In this document: in pieces, positions 1 to 6,978 of the stretch
How positions within the stretch are numbered: position 1 is the stretch's first letter
Layout of the letters: every line of letters begins with the position of its first letter
Source: Clostridia bacterium
GTDB taxonomy: Bacteria > Bacillota > DSM-521 > Neomoorellales > Neomoorellaceae
Assembly: GCA_030445875.1 (NCBI GenBank)
Contig: JASUSX010000004.1
Span: 1 to 22,831, forward strand
Reading direction: 5' to 3'
DNA: 22,831 nucleotides
Notes under the pieces: generated by a model
The model's input: the letters and a program-made list of their open reading frames with translations, nothing else
The model's database searches: none
Told to the model about the DNA's origin: nothing
Position numbers and translations under genes: made by a program

Positions 1-748
<748 letters not shown>

Positions 749-782
749 TAGCAAGTATTCAATACAGATGATACAAAAAATA

Positions 783-831
783 CCGAAAAAGAAAGCAAAA
801 ACTCAACCGGCGGCCTGTTCCAGGCAGCCGG
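783..831 (-). terminator. Intrinsic terminator after the lipoprotein gene
   Basis: Just after the minus-strand stop codon at 842-844, the RNA can fold CCGGC-T-GCCTG against CAGGC-C-GCCGG (807-831; loop GAA, one T/C mismatch). A T-rich stretch follows on the minus strand (783-806). It separates the lipoprotein transcript from the nifJ promoter. Confidence 0.8.
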
Positions 832-841
832 CTATCCCCTC

Positions 842-2113
842 TTAAGGACCAGAGCCGATAGCATCTATGCGCCAGCCGGTGGTAGGTGTTTCCCGCCGCA
901 GGGTAAGGAAGCGTACCTGGCGGCCGCTGTCGTAGGTGTAGAGGCGCCGGACGTTGATGTCCACTTCCACCATAAACTTTTTCACGTCCGGGGGTAGCGG
1001 CTCCGGCCCCTGGTAGGGCTGGATGCGGATCACTTTCGCCCGGGTGATGTTGTTGATCTCGTAGGCGTCGTTGGTGGCGTAGGAGTAATTATACAGGCGG
1101 TTGTTGTCCATATTGTTAAAGAGGTATTCCACCAGGCGGCGGCGGGTTTCGGTGGCGTGGGCCGTTTTCGGGTCCTTGCCGTCGATGGCTTCGTAATAGG
1201 TTTCAATTACCTTTTCCGGGCTCATCTGGCTGATTAATTTCTCTTGGGGGTTATCGTGGTTTATATATTGGTCCACCCAGGTACCCCAGGTTTTGCCGGT
1301 GATCTCTTCCAGGCGCCGGCCCTTCAGGGAGCAGGCGAAGGCGTTGTGCCGGCCGGCATCGAGCCAGGCGCCGATAATCTTCTGCCCGTCTTTAACGATG
1401 ACCGCCCGGTTGGCCTCCTGACGGGGGGCCATAAAGGCTGGCAGGGGCTCCTCGATTTTATAGAGGTTGACGGTCACGCTTTTACCCAGGTAAGGGGTGA
1501 GGTCCAGGCCCACATCCTTGCTCAACTCATTATTATAGGCATAGTAAAGGGCTACCGGGTACTCCCCGGATTCATGGAGGAATTTTTTGGGCAGGGAGCC
1601 ATTATAGCTCTTGATGCGGTAAAAGATAGTCCAACCGTATTGCTTGAGAAAAGCAGCATCCGCCGGGTCAATCTCGCTGGAGGCCTCGCTATACTCACTC
1701 AGGGTGGCCAGCTTGGTGTTAAACTCCGCTGCTACCTGGTGCCAGCCGTCCTCCAGCTCCAGGTAACCCGGGCCGTTACCCTGGTGCCAGTAAGGGTATT
1801 GCTGGCTGGTGACAATCTCATTGTCTTTAGTAAACTTAAAGGCCAGGTAGTCCCTGGCTCCTGTGCCAGTCTGGGTGGGGGGGCTGGCCTTGGGTAAAGG
1901 GCCCATGAGGGCCAGGAAACGCTGGACCAACTGCTTATCGACCAGGTTCATAACCTGCCTGGGCTCATTGTTGCCAAATTCGTTAATATAATACTCCAGG
2001 CCGACAATCTGGCCCTTGAAATCATTATAGGTTACGGCTACGGGCTTGGACTGGCAGCCGGTCAGCCAGGTCAGGGCCAGGAGGAGCAAATAAACCAGTA
2101 GACGCCGGAACAT
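842..2113 (-). CDS. Lipoprotein of unknown function (possible DUF4829/DUF4830-type C-terminal region)
   Basis: The 423-residue product begins with a short basic stretch (MFRR), a hydrophobic segment (residues 5-17) and the lipobox LTGC with Cys20. It should therefore be exported and lipid-anchored on the outer face of the membrane. The mature part has no enzyme motif I recognise. Residues from about 300 (MSPEKVIETYYEAIDGKD, then many Tyr/Asn, ending in GWRIDAIGSGP) resemble the small NTF2-like domains annotated as DUF4829/DUF4830 in Firmicute lipoproteins; this is from memory and not certain. A GGGAG ribosome site lies six bases before the ATG at 2113. The gene has its own predicted promoter (2172-2200) and terminator (783-831), so it is probably monocistronic. 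The function, and any link to PFOR or to tungstate uptake next door, are unknown. Confidence 0.85.
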   Translation of the reverse strand: MFRRLLVYLLLLALTWLTGCQSKPVAVTYNDFKGQIVGLEYYINEFGNNEPRQVMNLVDKQLVQRFLALMGPLPKASPPTQTGTGARDYLAFKFTKDNEIVTSQQYPYWHQGNGPGYLELEDGWHQVAAEFNTKLATLSEYSEASSEIDPADAAFLKQYGWTIFYRIKSYNGSLPKKFLHESGEYPVALYYAYNNELSKDVGLDLTPYLGKSVTVNLYKIEEPLPAFMAPRQEANRAVIVKDGQKIIGAWLDAGRHNAFACSLKGRRLEEITGKTWGTWVDQYINHDNPQEKLISQMSPEKVIETYYEAIDGKDPKTAHATETRRRLVEYLFNNMDNNRLYNYSYATNDAYEINNITRAKVIRIQPYQGPEPLPPDVKKFMVEVDINVRRLYTYDSGRQVRFLTLRRETPTTGWRIDAIGSGP

Positions 2114-2171
2114 GCAGTTCTCTCCCTTTTTGAAGGTGGCGGGGCTGCTCTATAACCATAGACGCTGGCTT

Positions 2172-2200
2172 ATTTAATAAAGTTCCCCGGTGGGTGGCAA
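2172..2200 (-). promoter_or_regulatory. Predicted sigma-A promoter of the lipoprotein gene
   Basis: On the minus strand TTGCCA (2195-2200) is followed after 17 bases by TTAAAT (2172-2177). The -35 box matches consensus at five of six positions and the -10 box at four. The leader would be about 50 bases. It lies back to back with the rightward promoter at 2267-2295. Confidence 0.45.
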
Positions 2201-2266
2201 ATAATAATTTTCCTGAGGGTATTTTACACCGGGGAAGGGAAAATAGCCAGCCCTGGTTAAAAATCC

Positions 2267-2295
2267 TTGACCGGCTCTGCTTAATCCCTTACAAT
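2267..2295 (+). promoter_or_regulatory. Predicted sigma-A promoter of the ModE-like regulator / tup block
   Basis: TTGACC (2267-2272) and TACAAT (2290-2295) are separated by exactly 17 bases, a strong sigma-A arrangement. Transcription would begin near 2302, leaving a leader of about 20 bases before the ATG at 2322. Confidence 0.75.
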
Positions 2296-2321
2296 GGAAA
2301 TAGTTATACGGGGTGGAAATT

Positions 2322-2648
2322 ATGCAGGTGCGTTACAAACTCTGGCTGGAGGAGGGAGAGCACGTCTTTGGCGAGGGGCTCTTTGAACTCCTGCAGGAGA
2401 TCGAGCAGCGGGGTTCCATTAACCAGGCCGCCCGGAGCCTCAATATGTCTTACCGCCAGGCCTGGGGCCAGGTCAAAAAGGCGGAGTTGCGCCTGGGGCA
2501 ACGCCTCCTTGCCACCCGTGTAGGCGGCGAAGCGGGCGGGGGAGCTGAACTGACGCCAGCCGGGAGGTGGTTTTTGCAGCGTTTCAAGGAGTTTAAGCAC
2601 GCGGCGGGGGAGGCCATCGAAGCGGCCTTCAGGCAGTATTTTGGTTAA
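2322..2648 (+). CDS. Stand-alone ModE-type winged-helix DNA-binding protein, probable tungstate/molybdate regulator
   Basis: The 108-residue protein is essentially the N-terminal DNA-binding domain of ModE. It shows the LysR-like helix-turn-helix GSINQAARSLNMSYRQAWGQ and the wing RVGGEAGGGAELTPAGRW, which parallels the glycine-rich wing of Escherichia coli ModE. The molbindin (TOBE) half that binds oxyanion in full-length ModE is absent: the protein stops at AFRQYFG. A GTG at 2313 would add three residues; the ATG at 2322 is preferred because GGGGTGG (2310-2316) then sits five bases upstream. It is the first gene of the tup block and lies 59 bases before tupA. By family and position it probably controls tup expression, but how it senses metal is unclear; a binding partner or the TOBE-like tail of TupC are possibilities. 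Annotation as a LysR-family regulator would also be common. Confidence 0.88.
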   Translation: MQVRYKLWLEEGEHVFGEGLFELLQEIEQRGSINQAARSLNMSYRQAWGQVKKAELRLGQRLLATRVGGEAGGGAELTPAGRWFLQRFKEFKHAAGEAIEAAFRQYFG

Positions 2649-2667
2649 AACCTTATTTTTTTAAGGG

Positions 2668-2691
2668 CGATATGTTTTTCAAGACATAGGG
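2668..2691 (+). promoter_or_regulatory. Candidate ModE-type operator upstream of tupA
   Basis: The imperfect inverted repeat CGATATGT-N8-ACATAGGG lies between the regulator gene and tupA. Each half matches the E. coli ModE half-site CGCTATAT at six of eight positions, and the eight-base spacing equals that of the E. coli operator. It ends about a dozen bases before the tupA initiation codon's ribosome site region. This is a motif match only. Confidence 0.35.
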
Positions 2692-2707
2692 AAAGGGGAA
2701 ACATTAC

Positions 2708-3631
2708 ATGCACAACTTAAGGAAACCCATCCTCACCCTGGTAGCCCTGTTTTTATTGCTGGCCATCCTGATAGCCGGCTGCGGTCAGAAAGCGAATACG
2801 GGCCAGGCAGGGAAGAATCCGGCCCTCCAGGCTAGTCAGAATAACCCGGCGCCGGCTAAAAAGGACCTCATCCTGGCAACTACCACCAGCACCATGGACA
2901 GCGGTCTGCTGGACGTACTTATCCCCCTGTTTGAGAAGCAAACCGGCTATACCGTCAAACCCAACGCTGTGGGTACGGGACAGGCCCTGGCCATGGGCGA
3001 CCAGGGCAACGCCGATGTCCTCCTGGTCCATGCCCCGGAGGCCGAAATGAAACTGGTAGACAAAGGAACGGCCATCAACCGCCAGCTGGTCATGCATAAC
3101 GATTTTATCATCGTAGGGCCTCCTGGAGACCCGGCGCAGATTAAAGGCGTGAAGAAGGCTACCGAGGCTTTACAAAAGATCGCTAGCCGGCAGGCCATCT
3201 TTGTCTCCCGCGGTGACGATTCCGGTACCGATAAGATGGAGAAAAGCCTCTGGAAAGCGGCCAACATCAAGCCGGAGGGCAAGTGGTACCAGGAGGCTGG
3301 CTCCGGCATGGGCCAGACCTTGAGCATAGCCTCGGAGAAGGGCGGTTACACCCTGACGGACCGGGGTACTTACCTGGCCCTCAAGAACAACCTCAAGCTG
3401 GACATCCTGGTCGAGGGGGAGAAAGCCCTGCTCAACATCTACCATGTCATGCAGGTAAACCCCGAGAAATTTACGGGCATGACCATCAACAGCGAAGGGG
3501 CGAAAGCCTTTGTGAATTTCATGATCGCCCCGGAGACCCAGAAGATCATCGGCGAATTTGGCAAGGATAAATTCGGCCAACCCCTGTTCTTCCCCGACGC
3601 GGGCAAGGACGAAAAAACCCTGGGACAGTAA
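2708..3631 (+). CDS. tupA: Tungstate ABC transporter, substrate-binding lipoprotein
   Basis: TupA captures tungstate outside the membrane with very high affinity and passes it to TupB. The 307-residue protein has a signal segment (residues 8-23) and lipobox IAGC with Cys25, then a low-complexity linker to about residue 50. The family's binding motif TTTSTMDSG (58-66) follows, then VGTGQALAMGDQGNADVLLV, SRGDDSGT and YTLTDRGTYL, which together distinguish TupA-type proteins from ModA. The length is normal once the linker is allowed for. The ATG at 2708 follows an AAAGGGGA ribosome site. It lies 59 bases after the ModE-like gene, and an unusually long 209-base spacer separates it from tupB. Whether it also carries molybdate cannot be read from sequence, though TupA proteins usually prefer tungstate strongly. 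Confidence 0.93.
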   Translation: MHNLRKPILTLVALFLLLAILIAGCGQKANTGQAGKNPALQASQNNPAPAKKDLILATTTSTMDSGLLDVLIPLFEKQTGYTVKPNAVGTGQALAMGDQGNADVLLVHAPEAEMKLVDKGTAINRQLVMHNDFIIVGPPGDPAQIKGVKKATEALQKIASRQAIFVSRGDDSGTDKMEKSLWKAANIKPEGKWYQEAGSGMGQTLSIASEKGGYTLTDRGTYLALKNNLKLDILVEGEKALLNIYHVMQVNPEKFTGMTINSEGAKAFVNFMIAPETQKIIGEFGKDKFGQPLFFPDAGKDEKTLGQ

Positions 3632-3840
3632 ACCGCAACCAGCGCCCGCAGGGGATATGCCTCACCCCAGAAGGAGCCTATTTCCTGCAGCAACGATTTT
3701 ATGGCAGAATTCTATTTCCATGGACGTTAGGGTAGGGACGTATCTCCACCAGGAAGCCTTGTATTGGTATAAGGGCGCAAGCAGCACCCGAAGAGAACCT
3801 GCCTTACCCCTAAAGTAATCCCGCGAGGTGAAGTTAACCG
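3632..3840 (+). other. Long tupA-tupB spacer with a possible hairpin
   Basis: This 209-base gap lies inside an otherwise tight operon. No convincing gene is seen; a short open frame runs through it but has no family resemblance. A hairpin can form from CCTTGTA (3757-3763) and TATAAGG (3768-3774) with loop TTGG. No T-rich tail follows, so it is not a standard terminator. It could limit tupBC expression relative to tupA or stabilise the tupA message. Confidence 0.4.
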
Positions 3841-4578
3841 GTGGAAGCAGTCTGGCAGGGGCTGGTGCAGGCCTTCTATTTGCTAATCCGCCTGGACCCG
3901 GAGGTGATGGAGGTAGTCTCCCTTACCTTCCGGGTCTGCGGCCTGGCCACCGCCATCAGTATTCTGGCGGGGGTTCCCCTGGGGGTTTTCCTGGCCAGCA
4001 GGGAATTCCCCGGCCGCCGGCTACTCATCAGCCTGGTTAATACCGGTATGGGTATGCCGCCGGTGGTGGTCGGCCTGTGGGTGAGTTTCCTGCTCTGGCG
4101 CAGCGGCCCCCTGGGGCGGTGGGGCCTCATTTATACCCCTGCGGCCATGGTCATCGCCCAGGCCTTCATTGCCACCCCTCTGGTAACCGGGCTAACCATG
4201 GCCGCCCTCCAGCAATTGCCGGCCAAGCTTAAAACCCAGATCCTGGCCCTGGGCGCCTCGCCGGGGCAACTCTACTGGACCATGCTCAAAGAAGCCCGCC
4301 TGGGGATCCTGGCTGCCATTATCGCTGGCTTTGGCGGGGTTATTTCTGAGGTGGGGGCGGCCGCCATGGTGGGGGGCAATATCATGCACCAGACCAGGGT
4401 CCTGACTACAGCTACGATGCTGGAAGTATCCCGGGGGCACTTCGATGTAGCCATGGCCCTGAGCTTTATCCTGCTGGGCCTGGCCTTCAGCATTACAGCG
4501 GTCCTGACTGTTTTACAGCAGCGGGCGCAGGCGACCACCGGGGATAGGAGAAGATTAATGCGGCTGTTTAGGAGCTAA
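3841..4578 (+). CDS. tupB: Tungstate ABC transporter, permease
   Basis: TupB forms the membrane channel of the tungstate importer, presumably as a homodimer that docks TupA outside and TupC inside. The 245-residue protein has about five hydrophobic segments (roughly residues 22-45, 60-82, 95-118, 150-176 and 200-225). The cytoplasmic EAA-type coupling loop ALGASPGQLYWTMLKEARLG precedes the conserved FGGVISEVGAAAMVGGNI stretch typical of TupB/ModB-type permeases. The start is GTG at 3841, with GAGGTG (3825-3830) ten bases upstream. The stop is 28 bases before tupC. The length is normal for TupB. Confidence 0.9.
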   Translation: MEAVWQGLVQAFYLLIRLDPEVMEVVSLTFRVCGLATAISILAGVPLGVFLASREFPGRRLLISLVNTGMGMPPVVVGLWVSFLLWRSGPLGRWGLIYTPAAMVIAQAFIATPLVTGLTMAALQQLPAKLKTQILALGASPGQLYWTMLKEARLGILAAIIAGFGGVISEVGAAAMVGGNIMHQTRVLTTATMLEVSRGHFDVAMALSFILLGLAFSITAVLTVLQQRAQATTGDRRRLMRLFRS

Positions 4579-4606
4579 CCGGGAGCAACGGGGGAGGGGG
4601 ATAAAT

Positions 4607-5722
4607 GTGAGCATCAGTATCCGGGCTGAGGGCCTGCGGGTCGTGAAGGGTGGGCGCCAGGTCCTGGCCGTGGATCGCCTGACCCTTGGCCGGGGCGAAG
4701 TGTGGGGCCTGATCGGCCCCAACGGCGCTGGCAAAAGCACCCTGCTCCAGGCCCTGGCCCTGCTGGAGAAACCGGCGGCCGGCGCCATCTACTTTGATGG
4801 CCAGCGGGTAGACTACCGCCAGGCCCTCTCCTGGCGGCGGCAACTGGCCGTGGTTTTCCAGGAGCCCTTGCTCCTGGATACCACCGTCTTTAACAACGTA
4901 GCCATGGGGCTGCGTTTCCGGGGCCTGGCCCGGGCGGCTATAAAGGAACGGGTGGAACACTGGTTGGCGGCCCTCCAGATCAGCCACCTGGCGGAACGGC
5001 CGGCCCGGCGGCTTTCCGGCGGTGAGTCCCGGCGGGTCAGCCTGGCGCGGGCCTTTGTCCTGGAACCCCAGGTCCTTTTCCTGGATGAGCCCTTTGCCGC
5101 CCTGGATGCCCCCACCCGGGGCGCCTTGCTGGAAGATCTGCAGGCGCTTTTAAGATCCACAGGGATCACGGCCGTTTTTGTCACCCATGATTTTACCGAA
5201 CTGCCTTTGCTGGCGGACCGGGTAGCGGCCCTGCAAGGGGGGCGGGTGGTCCAGACCGGCCGGCCGGAGGACATCCTCTGGCAGCCGGCCAGTGTGGAAC
5301 TGGCCAGCTTTGTTGGCGTTACCAACCTCCTGCCAGGGGAGGCTTTCCCCAACGGCAGCGGCCCGGTCCCGGTCCGCCTCCAGGGGGGAGTCACCATCCT
5401 GGCGGGGACGCGATTGGGGGGCCGGGTAGTAGCCTGCCTGCGGCCGGAAGAGATACTTATTAGCGATGGGAGAACAGGGGGGAATAGCGCTGTTAACTCC
5501 CTGCGGGGCAGGGTCACCCACATTACCCCCCAAGGGGGCCAGTACCGGGTGGAGATCGACTGCGGCCCCTCCCTGGTAGCCCTGGCCGGGGCCACCCAGC
5601 TCCGCCTGGGTGCCCTGCGGCCGGGCCGGGAGGTGCTGGCTACCTTCCCGCCTGAAGCTGTACACTTAATCCCGGCCCAGGCCTCCCTGCCCCTGGCAAC
5701 GGCTCAAGTAGCCCGGCGGTAA
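4607..5722 (+). CDS. tupC: Tungstate ABC transporter, ATP-binding protein with C-terminal TOBE-like domain
   Basis: TupC hydrolyses ATP to drive import through TupB. The 371-residue protein has Walker A GPNGAGKST (37-45), the Q-loop VFQEP (Gln85), signature LSGGE (136-140), Walker B VLFLDEP (156-162) and the switch His194 in VTHD. Residues from about 290 to 360 form a second region (NSLRGRVTHITPQGGQYRVE and after) that looks like a TOBE/MOP domain, the fold that binds molybdate or tungstate in ModC and ModE. The start is GTG at 4607, six bases after a GGGGGAGGGGG run; an overlapping ATG at 4605 is out of frame. The stop codon lies inside the terminator hairpin at 5709-5734. The tail may give feedback from internal tungstate, or supply the ligand-sensing domain missing from the ModE-like protein; both are inference. 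Confidence 0.92.
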   Translation: MSISIRAEGLRVVKGGRQVLAVDRLTLGRGEVWGLIGPNGAGKSTLLQALALLEKPAAGAIYFDGQRVDYRQALSWRRQLAVVFQEPLLLDTTVFNNVAMGLRFRGLARAAIKERVEHWLAALQISHLAERPARRLSGGESRRVSLARAFVLEPQVLFLDEPFAALDAPTRGALLEDLQALLRSTGITAVFVTHDFTELPLLADRVAALQGGRVVQTGRPEDILWQPASVELASFVGVTNLLPGEAFPNGSGPVPVRLQGGVTILAGTRLGGRVVACLRPEEILISDGRTGGNSAVNSLRGRVTHITPQGGQYRVEIDCGPSLVALAGATQLRLGALRPGREVLATFPPEAVHLIPAQASLPLATAQVARR

Positions 5723-5742
5723 AACCACCGGGCTATTTTTTT
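5709..5742 (+). terminator. Intrinsic terminator of the tup operon
   Basis: TAGCCCGG-C-GGT and ACC-A-CCGGGCTA (5709-5734) form a long GC-rich stem with loop AAA and one C/A mismatch. A run of T residues (5735-5742) follows. The tupC stop codon sits within the hairpin. Confidence 0.92.
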
Positions 5743-5778
5743 GCCTGGGGAGGCGTTAATTACATTTATCCTTCCTAC

Positions 5779-5808
5779 TTGCAGGATTTCAGCCGACTAC
5801 GATATAAT
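5779..5808 (+). promoter_or_regulatory. Predicted sigma-A promoter of the response regulator
   Basis: A perfect TATAAT (5803-5808) is preceded after 18 bases by TTGCAG (5779-5784). Transcription would begin near 5815, only a few bases before the first possible start codon of the downstream gene, implying an almost leaderless message. Confidence 0.65.
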
Positions 5809-5819
5809 AAGCCGGAAGG

Positions 5820-6512
5820 GTGGTGATAGAACTGGCCAGGGTATTAATTGTTGATGATGAGCCAGCGATCCTGGAACTGGTGGCTTTTAACCTGGAACAG
5901 GCGGGTTACGCTACCAGCACCGCCAGCGACGGTGCTGAAGCCCTGGAAAAGGTGGCGGCGGAAAAACCGGACCTCGTTATCCTGGACGTTATGTTACCCA
6001 AAGTGGATGGATTTGAGGTCTGCCGTAGCATCAGGGCCAGGGGTAATACGCCCATCTTAATGTTGACTGCCCGTAAGGAAGAGGTGGACCGGGTCCTGGG
6101 CCTGGAGCTGGGCGCCGATGACTACCTGACCAAGCCCTTCAGTCCCCGGGAGCTGGTGGCCAGGGTGCGCGCTATTCTGCGCCGGGCAGCGGAAAGCCCG
6201 CGCCAGGAGGACGAAACGCTGTCCGTAGGCGCACTGAGCATAAACCCGGCCAGCCATGTGGTCACGGTGAAGGGCAAGCCCGTGGACCTGACCCTGAAGG
6301 AGTATCAGCTCCTGCAACTGCTGGCGGAAAACCGCGGCCGGGTTTTCAGCCGCGAAGCCCTGCTGGAACGTCTCTGGGAAAGCGAGTACTACGGCGATAC
6401 CCGCACCATCGACGTTCATATCCGCCACCTGCGGGAGAAAATAGAAGAAAACCCCAGCAATCCCCGCTACATCATTACGGTGCGCGGTGTGGGGTATAAA
6501 TTCCATGATTAA
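5820..6512 (+). CDS. OmpR/PhoB-family response regulator without a neighbouring kinase
   Basis: This is a two-domain DNA-binding response regulator of 230 residues. The receiver domain (about 7-120) has the acidic pair Asp12/Asp13, phosphoacceptor Asp56 in VILDVMLPKVDG, Thr83 and Lys105 in LTKPFSP. The winged-helix effector domain (about 133-230) ends RTIDVHIRHLREKIEENPSN and ITVRGVGYKF, typical of OmpR/PhoB/ResD relatives. No histidine kinase lies beside it, so its partner is elsewhere. The start is uncertain: tandem GTG codons at 5820 and 5823 lie one and four bases after GGAAGG (5813-5818), and the predicted promoter leaves almost no leader. The gene is probably monocistronic and its stop abuts the stop of the opposing comFB-like gene. 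Targets cannot be deduced. Confidence 0.9.
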   Translation: MVIELARVLIVDDEPAILELVAFNLEQAGYATSTASDGAEALEKVAAEKPDLVILDVMLPKVDGFEVCRSIRARGNTPILMLTARKEEVDRVLGLELGADDYLTKPFSPRELVARVRAILRRAAESPRQEDETLSVGALSINPASHVVTVKGKPVDLTLKEYQLLQLLAENRGRVFSREALLERLWESEYYGDTRTIDVHIRHLREKIEENPSNPRYIITVRGVGYKFHD

Positions 6513-6794
6513 CTAGTTCCCGTGGCGGGGGTTTTGCTTCACGGTCATCAGGGCCTGGGTGATAGCGCGGTAGATATCGGCCCGGTGCTGTACTTCCAGC
6601 ATAGCCACTTTAGAATAAACAACCCCCTTCTCCCGGACCACATAACGCGGTGGCAACTGGTTTAAGGCCAGGGCGGCAATATCGTAGCGACAGATTGCAC
6701 AGCGACAGGCTCCGGGGTCCCGGGCCAGGACCTCGTCCAGTAGCTCCCAGACGCAGTCCTCCATATAGTTTTTTAAGAACAGATTGTCGGCCAT
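6513..6794 (-). CDS. ComFB-family protein with cysteine cluster
   Basis: The 93-residue protein matches the late-competence ComFB family: an N-terminal helix pair (NYMEDCVWELLDEVL), a cysteine-bearing turn, then DIAALALNQLPPRYV and a C-terminal helical segment. Cysteines 14, 30, 32 and 35 (CRCAIC) could bind zinc, as reported for the Bacillus subtilis protein. Cyanobacterial ComFB-type proteins have been described as cyclic dinucleotide receptors; whether this one is cannot be seen here. The ribosome site AAAGGAGAA lies four bases before the ATG at 6794. There is no comFA or comFC beside it, so it is not part of a DNA-uptake operon. It is convergent with the response regulator, and their stop codons touch. 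Confidence 0.85.
   Translation of the reverse strand: MADNLFLKNYMEDCVWELLDEVLARDPGACRCAICRYDIAALALNQLPPRYVVREKGVVYSKVAMLEVQHRADIYRAITQALMTVKQNPRHGN
6519..6535 (+). terminator. Weak terminator-like hairpin after the response regulator
   Basis: CCCG-TGG-CGGG (6519-6529), extendable by two T/G pairs, is followed by GGTTTT. It would end the response regulator message but lies inside the 3' end of the opposing ComFB gene. The stem is short, so confidence is limited. Confidence 0.35.
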
Positions 6795-6978
6795 GGTTTT
6801 CTCCTTTCTGGATTGTAACTGTAGGTCAGAATAATTAACCTGTGCAGGCTAAGTATTCGCCTTCCCCCGGCCCTTTCCTTCTTTTTCCCCTGGCTTAAAT
6901 GTCTTAAATGGCATAATAGTTACCGGCATAGGGGGATGCCTGCCGGGTGAGAATAAATCTACAGGGGGATACCGTATT

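Noticed and set aside
1244..1897. 217-codon open frame opposite the lipoprotein gene
   Set aside because: No start signal or family similarity; the opposite frame has a signal peptide, lipobox, ribosome site, promoter and terminator.
2145..2310. Further ModE-like half-sites (CTATAAC near 2150 and GTTATAC near 2303)
   Set aside because: They are about 150 bases apart and neither has a partner half at operator spacing.
3558..3818. Short open frame across the tupA-tupB spacer
   Set aside because: It starts inside tupA, its composition is irregular, it has no ribosome site and no known similarity.
3632..3840. Moco/Tuco riboswitch in the tup block
   Set aside because: The expected set of conserved helices was not recognised by eye; only one isolated hairpin was seen.
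4813..5595. 260-codon open frame on the minus strand inside tupC
   Set aside because: Its Arg/Ser/Pro-rich translation is typical of antisense frames in GC-rich DNA, and the ABC ATPase motifs fix the plus-strand frame.
6797..6840. Promoter for the ComFB-like gene based on TACAAT on the minus strand
   Set aside because: No acceptable -35 box or extended -10 is present, and the start of transcription would fall at the ribosome site.
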